In this document: positions 8,208-15,130 of the stretch, piece after piece
Numbering within the stretch: the stretch's first letter is position 1
How the letters are laid out: every line of letters starts with the position of its first letter
DNA from: Clostridium sp.
GTDB lineage: Bacteria; Bacillota; Clostridia; TANB77; CAG-508
Assembly: GCA_018371855.1 (NCBI GenBank)
Contig: JAHAKD010000006.1
Span: 1-64,000 of the forward strand
Direction: 5' to 3'
Length of the DNA: 64,000 bases
Notes under the pieces: generated by a model
The model's input: only the letters and a program-made list of their open reading frames with translations
Database searches by the model: none
What the model was told of the DNA's origin: nothing
Translations under genes and position numbers: made by a program

Positions 8208-8858
8208 ATGAAGTTAAAAGAATTAGAAAAAGAATATGATAAATTGCAAATAAAATATGGAGATAAAAATTTAGATTCCATATATAATGGAGGATGTAGT
8301 AATAATCCAGATATATGTTTTGTGTTTATGAATCCAACTGGAAAAAACGTAGCATCTTATGATGGATGGAAAGGCTTAAAAGCACCGTGGATAGGAACAA
8401 AAAATATATGGAATTTATTTTATAATTTAAATTTATTGGATGAAAATATTTATACCAAAATTAAATTACTTAAAGGGAAAGAATGGACAGAAGAGTTTGC
8501 GGAAGAAGTATATGATAATGTAAAAAAACATAAATATTTTATAACAAATTTAGCTAAATGTACACAGATAGATGCAAGACCATTACCTGACTCAGTATAT
8601 AAAGAGTATTTGAAATTATTTAAACAAGAAATAAGTATAGTAAAACCAAAGAATATCGTTCTATTTGGAAATCAAGTTAGTTCAATTGTACTAGATGAAA
8701 AGATATCAGTTTCACAGGTAAGGAAAAAATGTTTTATTCAAAAAGTAAACGGAAAAAAATATAAATTTTATTCAGTTTTTTATCCAGTTGGAAATGGAAG
8801 ATTTAATATAGATAAATCAATAGAGGATATAAGGTGGATTATTAATCAAAATAAATAA
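8208..8858 (+). CDS. Uracil-DNA glycosylase superfamily protein
   Basis: A 216-residue protein with the architecture of the UDG superfamily used in base-excision repair. The N-terminal active-site segment CFVFMNPTGKNV stands where families 4 and 5 have a GEAPG-type loop. The central strand-turn ITNLAKCTQIDARPLP resembles the TNxVKC region, KPKNIVLFGNQVSS resembles the conserved LG strand, and VFYPVGNGRF occupies the place of the C-terminal HPS loop. I chose the ATG at 8208 because AAAGGAGAG lies 7 bases before it; an upstream ATG at 8178 falls within the preceding hairpin. The catalytic residues differ from well-studied UDGs, so the substrate is uncertain. Confidence 0.72.
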   Translation: MKLKELEKEYDKLQIKYGDKNLDSIYNGGCSNNPDICFVFMNPTGKNVASYDGWKGLKAPWIGTKNIWNLFYNLNLLDENIYTKIKLLKGKEWTEEFAEEVYDNVKKHKYFITNLAKCTQIDARPLPDSVYKEYLKLFKQEISIVKPKNIVLFGNQVSSIVLDEKISVSQVRKKCFIQKVNGKKYKFYSVFYPVGNGRFNIDKSIEDIRWIINQNK

Positions 8859-9119
8859 GAAAAAACTCAATATTAAAAAATTGATTTTTTTGGAGTAAGT
8901 CACATATAAGTTATTAACTTGGTCCTATTTCTAAAAATATTAGATATTAAAATAAATATAATTTTAATATTTTAATCTTGACGTTATTCAAAAATATAGT
9001 TTATTTTTTGTTTTAATAATATAATTAGTACAATAAACAAATCGTAAAACAGGAAAATATTCATAAATTGATAGGACTAAATTAATTTTGTAATATAACA
9101 AAAATTAAAGGAGGCTAAT

Positions 9120-10022
9120 GTGGAAACTATAATAGAATTAAAGAAACTTACAAAAAACTTTGGAAACCAAAAAGGAGTTTTCAATGTTAATTTAGATATA
9201 AAAAAAGGGGAAATATTTGGATACTTAGGGCCAAATGGAGCTGGAAAATCTACAACGATTAGGCAAATGATGGGTTTTATTAAACCAGATGAGGGAAAGT
9301 GTACTATATTAAACCAAGATTGTTTCAAAAAAGCACATATTATCCAAAATCAAGTAGGGTATTTAGCCGGAGAAATAGCATTCATAAATGATATGAGTGC
9401 TAAAGACTACATTAATTTTATTGCAGACATGAAAAAAATAAAAGATAGAAATAGAATAGATGAATTACTTAAAATATTTGAATTAGAAACAAATGTTAAA
9501 ATAAAGAAAATGTCAAAAGGAATGAAACAAAAAGTAGGAATTGTAACAGCTTTTATGGGAAGTCCAGAAGTTTTAATACTTGATGAACCAACAAGTGGAT
9601 TAGATCCTTTAATGCAAAATAAATTTGTGGAATTATTATTAGAAGAAAAGAAAAAAGGGACAACAATTTTTATTTCTTCCCACATGTTAGAAGAGATAGA
9701 AAAAACTTGTGATAGAACAGCGATAATAAGAAATGGAAAAATTATAGATATTTTAGATATGGACGAGTTAAGAAAGATGAAGAAAAAAATTTATATTGTG
9801 ACTGTAAACTCAAAAAGAGAAGCAGAAAAATTAAGTCAGGAAAAAAGCTTAAATATACAAAAGATAGAAGATAGTAAAATTTCTATTTTAGTAGAAAATG
9901 ATTTACCTAAAATATTAAAAATTTTATCTAATTATGAAATTATTGATTTGAAAACACAAAATCAAAGCCTAGAAGAATTATTTTTGCATTTCTACGGAAA
10001 GGAGAATAATAAAAATGATTAG
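9120..10022 (+). CDS. ABC transporter ATP-binding protein (ABC-2 exporter)
   Basis: A 300-residue ATPase that energises the permease encoded next. Walker A is LGPNGAGKSTT, the signature is MSKGMKQKVGIV and Walker B is VLILDEPTSGLDP, followed by the switch region ISSHMLEEIEKTCDR. The C-terminal extension after residue 215 is typical of drug, bacitracin and antibiotic-type ABC-2 ATPases. Translation starts at GTG 9120, preceded by AAAGGAGG (9108-9115). The gene overlaps the permease by 8 bases, indicating translational coupling. The 261 bases before it are very AT-rich and contain no gene; a weak TATAAT-like -10 at 9020-9025 is the only signal seen. Confidence 0.9.
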   Translation: METIIELKKLTKNFGNQKGVFNVNLDIKKGEIFGYLGPNGAGKSTTIRQMMGFIKPDEGKCTILNQDCFKKAHIIQNQVGYLAGEIAFINDMSAKDYINFIADMKKIKDRNRIDELLKIFELETNVKIKKMSKGMKQKVGIVTAFMGSPEVLILDEPTSGLDPLMQNKFVELLLEEKKKGTTIFISSHMLEEIEKTCDRTAIIRNGKIIDILDMDELRKMKKKIYIVTVNSKREAEKLSQEKSLNIQKIEDSKISILVENDLPKILKILSNYEIIDLKTQNQSLEELFLHFYGKENNKND

Positions 10023-10815
10023 TTTAACATTATTAAAAAGAAATTTAAAATCTTGTTTAATGCCTTTTTTCGTTATTTTTGCCTTTTTATGTTTATATAC
10101 AACTGTAATTATTTATATGTATAACCCAGAATTGTCTAGTATGTTAAGTGATTATCAAAAAGCTTTACCAGAAATTATGAGCGCGATTGGAATGTCTGGA
10201 ATAGCAACTAATTTATTGCAATGGATACAAATATATTTATATGGATTTATTATGCTTTTATTTCCTTTAATATTTGTTATTATATTAGTAAATAAATTAC
10301 TTATGAGCTATATTGATAGTGGTTCGATGGCAAGTTTACTTGCAACTCCAAATAGTAGAGGTAAAATTATTAGGACACAACTTTTATCTATTTTTATATG
10401 GCTTACTATTTTAATGGTTTCAGTTTCAATACTGGGAATAGTATATAGTCAAATGGAATTTCCAGGGCAGTTATATATTTCAAGATACATTGTACTAAAT
10501 GTTTGCACTTTATTTTTGTGGTTGGCTGTTGGAAGTATTACTTTTTGCACGGCTTGTTTTGTAAGTGAATCTAAATATTTTTATTTAATTGGCGCAGGAC
10601 TTCCTATTGCATTTTTTATGTTTCAAATGTTAGGAAACATGGGAGGTGAGCTAAAAGTATTTAAATATGTATCATTATATTCATTATTACCAACAGATAA
10701 AATCGCAAGTGGTCTAAATGATTTTTGGTTACCAGTTATAGTTTTATTAGGAATAGCAATTATATTGTCTATTATAGGATGTTATCATTTTAAAAAAAGA
10801 GATTTATTTGTTTAG
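10015..10815 (+). CDS. ABC-2 type transporter permease
   Basis: A 266-residue integral membrane protein with about six hydrophobic helices. These are near residues 17-38, 75-100, 118-148, 160-185, 192-210 and 235-260. It is the membrane partner of the ATPase whose 3' end it overlaps (AATGATTAG junction). The segment MSYIDSGSMASLLATPNSRGKI between helices is the cytoplasmic loop typical of ABC-2 permeases that contact the ATPase. The exported substrate cannot be inferred. A hairpin followed by seven T (11108-11152) may end the transcript about 290 bases downstream. Confidence 0.85.
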   Translation: MISLTLLKRNLKSCLMPFFVIFAFLCLYTTVIIYMYNPELSSMLSDYQKALPEIMSAIGMSGIATNLLQWIQIYLYGFIMLLFPLIFVIILVNKLLMSYIDSGSMASLLATPNSRGKIIRTQLLSIFIWLTILMVSVSILGIVYSQMEFPGQLYISRYIVLNVCTLFLWLAVGSITFCTACFVSESKYFYLIGAGLPIAFFMFQMLGNMGGELKVFKYVSLYSLLPTDKIASGLNDFWLPVIVLLGIAIILSIIGCYHFKKRDLFV

Positions 10816-11107
10816 AAAAATAGATCAAAAATATTGTTTTGTATCTATTTATAATAATTGGAGAGTATAAAATTAGATATATAGGAGATTTAACAACCAA
10901 TTATAGAAAGGAAATAAAACAAAAGGTAAGTTTTATTATTGTGTTATGTGAAAAAGTTATAAAAGACGTATCTAAAAATTTTCATTTGATTTTAGTAGAT
11001 TGTTATGGACACAATTTTATTCTCTTATGACGAAAAGTTAAAATTCAGTAATATCAAAGGTCTCCTACTACAAACAATTTAGTAAATTATAAAATTTTCA
11101 CATATTT
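10816..11107. other. Intergenic stretch, no gene seen
   Basis: This AT-rich spacer lies between the ABC-2 permease and the decayed island. A 63-codon frame at 10839-11030 has no ribosome binding site and looks random. I see no RNA or repeat. Confidence 0.6.
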
Positions 11108-11152
11108 AAAAGATGAATTGTAAAAAATAATAATACAAGTTCATCTTTTTTT
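11108..11152 (+). terminator. Rho-independent terminator
   Basis: AAAGATGAATTGTA (11108-11121) pairs with TACAAGTTCATCTTT (from 11134) with one bulged base, followed by a run of T to 11152. Confidence 0.8.
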
Positions 11153-11210
11153 GATTTTATAAAAATAGTAAAATTTCAAATTATAAATTAGAAATTGGAG
11201 GATTTGAAAA

Positions 11211-11552
11211 TGGAAAATAAAGAATTAAGTAAAAATAAATATGGAATTGAATATACAAAAACCAAGAAGAACAGGAAATATAGGAAAATATGGCAGATTA
11301 AGACTACAATATTTAGAAGAATACCACAAAGCAGAATGTATGCTAATGAGAATAAATAACGAATTAACAAGTCATTTATTAGATATTGAAGATGAATGTA
11401 GAGCAAGAGTTGAAAATTTAGTAGAACAAATGGCAAAAAAAAGAAAATGTTACAGAAGAATTAAAAGCCAATAATCAATTGGAATGGGTACAAAAGATGA
11501 ACAATATTAAAAATAGAGTCGAAGAGATTGTATTAAATCAGATTATATATAG
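11211..11552 (+). pseudogene. TnpV-like transposon protein, frameshifted
   Basis: Remnant of TnpV, a small accessory protein of Tn4451-like and related clostridial mobilisable elements. The recognisable core is GKYGRLRLQYLEEYHKAE followed by ENLVEQMAKK, in the frame starting at 11241. After the A-tract near 11433-11441 the family's C-terminus (NNQLEWVQKMNNIKNRVEE, then IVLNQ) continues in another frame. The N-terminal start MENKELSKNK at 11211, with GGAGGATTTGAAA upstream, is in yet another frame. At least two frameshifts make it non-functional. It marks the left part of a decayed mobile island; the recombinase remnants at 14 kb and 19 kb are natural companions. Confidence 0.75.
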
Positions 11553-12083
11553 AGAGAATTCAAAGGTCACGAATTCGAGAACTTTGAAAATGAAGCAGGT
11601 AGAAATAGTTTTTATATGTCGCCACAAAAATGGATAAAAGAAACAAATGCTATTGGTATTATATCAAAGTCTGGGAATAATGGAGGTACATTTGCACATA
11701 GTGATATAGCCTTTGAATTTGCAAGTTGGTTATCTCCAGAATTTAAGTTATATTTAATTCAAGAATTTGAAAGACTAAAAAAGAATGAATCGTACCAATA
11801 TAAAATTGAATGGCATGCCAACAGAATATTATCGAAAGTAAATTATTTAGTACATACAGATGCTGTAAAAATGAATATACTTCCAGTTTTAACAGAAGAA
11901 CAAAAGAGATATGCTTATGCTGAAGAAGCTGATGTATTAAATGTTGCGTTATTTGGACTGACAGCTAAACAATGGAGAATACAAAATTCAGATTTAGCAA
12001 AACAAAGACAAATACAAGTAATAAATAAAATGATAGAAAATAATTTCTTAACAGAAAACGAGGAAAAAGAAATACTAAAGTAA
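11553..12083 (+). pseudogene. KilA-N domain protein fragment
   Basis: The last 176 codons of a KilA-N domain protein of the type common in clostridial phages and islands. REFKGHEFENFENEAG leads into MSPQKWIKETNAIGIISKSG, then GGTFAHSDIAFEFASWLS and EFKLYLIQEFERLK, followed by a helical C-terminal part ending EEKEILK. The frame is closed upstream by a TAG at 11550-11552, and the usual N-terminal half of the KilA-N domain is missing. The ATG at 11616 has no ribosome binding site, so the fragment is probably not expressed as a working protein. It directly abuts the TnpV remnant, which suggests a deletion join. Related proteins are often DNA-binding or antirepressor proteins. Confidence 0.7.
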
Positions 12084-12236
12084 AAAGAATAATAAATGGA
12101 GGAATTTATGAAAATAGACTAAATGATTTAAGTTATCAAATAAAGCTAAATGAAAAATTAATATAAAATTAAGAATTAATAAAAAAATCATAAGAATTGT
12201 ATTTTATAATGGTTAAAAGGAATAGAAGGAGTAAAA

Positions 12237-12915
12237 ATGGAAGAAACAAGCAATTCAATTATGATAATAAATAGAGAAAATTTAATAAATAAACTAACAA
12301 AGATATTTTGGATTTTCCTTATAGGAAGTGTTTTAGGATATGCTATTGAAATGATAGTAGGATTATTACAAAATGGTCATTTTGTATCAAGGAAGGACTT
12401 CTATTTGGACCGTTTATTCAAGTATATGGAGTAGGTCTTGTTATATATTATGTAGTAATTTCAAACATAAAAAAGAAAAGCTATATTAAGATATTTTTTA
12501 TAACAATGTTATTAGGTGGAATAGTAGAATACTTATTTTCATATTTTCAAGAAAAATGGTTTGGGACAATTTCTTGGGAGTATAGTAACTTATTATTTAA
12601 TATTAATGGTAGGACAAGCATGGTACATTGCTTATATTGGGGAACAGGAGGAATCTTATTTGTTAAATTTATCTTACCAATTATGAACAAATTAAATAGT
12701 TGGTGTAGAAAAACTAATTTTAAATATATAACTATTATTTTAGCTTTATTTATAAGCTTTGATATTGCTATTTCAGGTATGGCAGGAGCAAGAAAATTAG
12801 AAAGAAAATGTAATATTGCAGCTAATGGGGATATATGGATAAATTTTTTGATAAATATTATCCAGATTCAAAATTGAAAAAGATTTATTTAAATGCAAAA
12901 ATGGTAGAACAATAA
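12237..12915 (+). pseudogene. PF06541-type membrane protein (putative ABC-transporter type IV), frameshifted
   Basis: Remnant of a multi-helix membrane protein of the family named putative ABC-transporter type IV. The first frame (12237 to about 12400) gives FWIFLIGSVLGYAIEMI and NGHFVSRK. After a one-base shift near 12400 the next frame continues GLLFGPFIQVYGVGLVIYY, then GGIVEYLFSYFQEKWFG and GRTSMVHCLYWGTGG. A second shift near 12840 restores the family-like tail NFFDKYYPDSKLKKIYLNAK, ending at TAA 12913-12915. The start has an AGAAGGAG site. Two frameshifts in one gene argue for decay rather than a single sequencing error. Confidence 0.75.
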
Positions 12916-13172
12916 AGATATATGTTGGTTTTGTATATAATGATGCATATATAAAAGTATTTGATAATGGAATAGGAATAACAGGAGAAGACTTAAATAG
13001 AATATTTGAAAGATTTTATCGAGTAGATAAAGCTCGAACTAGAGAAATTGGAGAAACTGGATTAGGACTTTAAAGCGTAAAAGAAATATTGGATAAAAAT
13101 GGTAGAAGTATAGATATTAAAAGTGTAGTGGGACAGGGAACAAAGGTTGTAATAAGAATTTCTACAAAATAA
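12916..13172 (+). pseudogene. Sensor histidine kinase, C-terminal ATPase fragment
   Basis: This fragment encodes the last ~85 residues of a HisKA/HATPase sensor kinase. The G1 box VFDNGIGITGEDLNRIFE, the F box ERFYRVDKAR and the G2 box GETGLGL are all visible, and the terminal strand is GQGTKVVIRI. An in-frame TAA directly after GLGL (near 13072) interrupts the protein and no N-terminal sensor or dimerisation domain is present. It is fused without a gap to the preceding PF06541 remnant, so it was brought there by deletion or insertion. No response regulator lies nearby. Confidence 0.8.
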
Positions 13173-13216
13173 TAAACTTTAAAAATATTTTGTAATTAAT
13201 AATTAAAAATAAGAAG

Positions 13217-13268
13217 TTGACAAATTATGTAAAGTGCTGTATGATATATGAATAAGCGAAAGCTTATT
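13217..13268 (+). promoter_or_regulatory. Strong promoter with start-site hairpin for the 13342 gene
   Basis: TTGACA (13217-13222), a 17-base spacer and TATGAT (13240-13245). The predicted transcript begins close to AATAAGC-GAAA-GCTTATT (13251-13268), a 7-bp hairpin with a GAAA tetraloop that could protect the 5' end. A second short palindrome, ACACC-AATA-GGTGT, lies at 13292-13305. Confidence 0.75.
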
Positions 13269-13341
13269 TAATATATATTTTCCTTTATTCTACACCAATA
13301 GGTGTTTAAATATAAAAAATAATTTTTGGGGGGAAAATCAA

Positions 13342-13884
13342 ATGGCTAAAATCGACAATTATTCTTTTGTAGAGTATGAAGTAGTGGAAAACTGGATAAA
13401 CCCGAAGGACTTTGACAAATCATACATGCTTGTGGGATTTGTTACAGGGAGAGCAGGTTTTCCTGACGGTAGCTATATACACTCATCGAAGGTAGAATCC
13501 ATCGAAGACGGGGTTGTACATACCGAGTCTGGTTCAATGTATGAACTTGGCGAGATGTCGAGGGATTATAGAGACTTCTTGGAGTCGTTGAAAAACGGTG
13601 TTCCCGTTATTGAAGAATGGGACCTCGAAGGAAGCATTTGCCAGGGGTATATCATAGAGGGATACTCAGGAGGCAAGAGAATAAGGGGAGAAATTGTCGA
13701 CCAGGATGGTTCTTTCATCCGGTTAAAGGGAGACGACAAAAAATATTTTGTTGTCTGGCGTAACATTGGAGCCAATCCAAAGATGATCTTGGAATTAAGT
13801 AGAGAATATTGCGATTTGACTTATCCAGATGATTTTGATATAGTTGCTGGCTTTAGATGTCGCCCGAAATTGTTCAGGAAATAA
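13342..13884 (+). CDS. Hypothetical protein, 180 aa, GC-richer than its surroundings
   Basis: I do not recognise this protein. It is 180 residues, soluble and acidic, without a signal peptide or membrane segment, and appears beta-rich with many Gly, Asp and aromatic residues (for example LVGFVTGRAGFPDGSYIHSS and GYIIEGYSGGKRIRGEIVDQ). The start ATG at 13342 follows a GGGGGG site. Composition is clearly different: the 60 bases at 13561-13620 are 42% G+C, against about 28% in a typical backbone line, and codons such as CTC, GTC, CCC and CGG appear that neighbours avoid. The gene is self-contained, with a strong promoter, a start-site hairpin and a perfect 19-bp terminator, and it is undamaged amid pseudogenes. 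Recent transfer or unusual selection on codon use are both possible. Confidence 0.8.
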   Translation: MAKIDNYSFVEYEVVENWINPKDFDKSYMLVGFVTGRAGFPDGSYIHSSKVESIEDGVVHTESGSMYELGEMSRDYRDFLESLKNGVPVIEEWDLEGSICQGYIIEGYSGGKRIRGEIVDQDGSFIRLKGDDKKYFVVWRNIGANPKMILELSREYCDLTYPDDFDIVAGFRCRPKLFRK

Positions 13885-13911
13885 GCCATTGAATTGTACT
13901 AATTATGGTAC

Positions 13912-13954
13912 AAAACCAGAAAACCAACTTTTACAAGTTGGTTTTCTGGTTTTT
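13912..13954 (+). terminator. Very strong Rho-independent terminator
   Basis: A 19-bp perfect stem: positions 13912-13930 (AAAACCAGAAAACCAACTT) pair with 13935-13953 across the loop TTAC, ending in a short T-run. This is the longest perfect terminator stem in the window. Confidence 0.92.
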
Positions 13955-13982
13955 AATAGTTAGTGTAAAATAAATGTAGGTA

Positions 13983-14503
13983 AAATATAAGAAATTTTGT
14001 CTATTAATAGATGAAGAAACTTTTAATATAGTACAAGATATGATAAAAAGTAGAACTTCTACAAGAGTAAAAAGTTATGATTGGTTATTAAAAGGGCTAG
14101 TATGCAGTAAGGAATGTGGCAAGAAATTAAGTTTAGTACCACGAAAGCATCCTAATAAAACAACATTTTATTTAATGTAATACTTATGCTTGCAATACAC
14201 ATTTAGGTTTATGCACACCACATAGCAATAATTTAGAAAAAGTAACAAATTTTGTAATTGAACAAATCAAAAAAAGATGTAAAGATTTTTTGAAAGAAGA
14301 AAAATATACAAAATTAGCAAATACATCAAAAGATAAGGTAATCAAAGATAGGTTTAATGTGAAGAATGAAATTCTTATTTTAGAGAAGAAAATTAAAGAT
14401 ATAAACAATAGAATAGACAGAAGATAAATACAACGGACTATTTGATAAACTTGTTAAAGATTTTTGTAAATATGAAAGAGATAACAAGAACAATATATTA
14501 TAA
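13983..14503 (+). pseudogene. Serine recombinase, C-terminal fragment
   Basis: Remnant of the C-terminal half of a large serine recombinase of the TnpX/resolvase type. The frame reads LLIDEETFNIVQDMIKSR, then the zinc-ribbon region GLVCSKECGKKLSLVPRK (first CxxxC) and TTFYL. A shift near 14177 is needed to recover the second cysteine half CNTYACNTHLGLCTPH and the coiled coil NNLEKVTNFVIEQIKKRC, then ILILEKKIKDINNRID; a further shift near 14424 gives KYNGLFDKLVKDF. The catalytic N-terminal domain is absent. A second, differently truncated recombinase lies on the other strand at 18.4-19.5 kb. Confidence 0.8.
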
Positions 14504-15130
14504 ATTCAATATTTTAAATATGGGAAAAGAAGATAATAAATGACAAAATGTTGGCTAGATAACAAAATAGTCATAACGGAATATTAGAACGGTAAAAGTT
14601 CTCATAATAGAGAGAAATACAATTTAGTAGCACAAAGTATGATTTGGAAGATGCTCCGTTATTTTCAAGTAATGGAGATAGAAGATTTAATACTTTTAAT
14701 TTTAAAGGTTTATCAACAGTATGCCATAATTTTATAAATCAAAAAGAAGAAACTGATTTTGTATACTATTATTTTATGAATCAATAATGAAAATTGCAAT
14801 TTAAATAGTTTTAAACTTAAGCATAAAAAATGTCCTCCTTCCTAGAAAGAGAACATTAAAGTTTAATATTTATATAAAATAAAAACTTACGAACTTTTAC
14901 AGTCCGTAAGTTGTATTCAAATGGAGCGATTACGGAGCAGGTATGCGAAAAAATATAACTGCAAGGTAATGCTCTTTTATATAATTCGATTTATTTGATT
15001 ATAATTTAACATAAGATTTTAAATTTATCAATACTAACAGAAAGTTTTTAAAAATAAATAGAATAGATTGAAAAAAATATTAAAGAATGATAACATATAC
15101 TAGAATTAGTAAAACTCAAAGGAGAAAACA
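14504..15130. other. Degenerate spacer with a possible gene fragment
   Basis: There is no intact gene here. An open segment at 14638-14787 reads YDLEDAPLFSSNGDRRFNTF and onwards to YYYFMNQ and looks like real protein sequence without a start or ribosome binding site; I cannot assign it. An imperfect 12-bp hairpin lies at 14884-14912 (AACTTACG/CGTAAGTT outer stem). Just after it, at 14922-14947, are pieces resembling the 3' ends of the tRNA-Gly genes at 20 kb. A promoter-like TTGAAA (15068-15073) with TAACAT (15091-15096), 17 bases apart, precedes the next gene. Confidence 0.5.

Noticed and set aside
10839..11030. 63-codon plus-strand frame after the ABC-2 permease
   Set aside because: It has no ribosome binding site, a random-looking translation and lies in very AT-rich spacer.
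13292..13305. Short palindrome ACACC-AATA-GGTGT as an operator
   Set aside because: Only 5 bp per arm and downstream of the predicted start; kept as a note, not as a feature.
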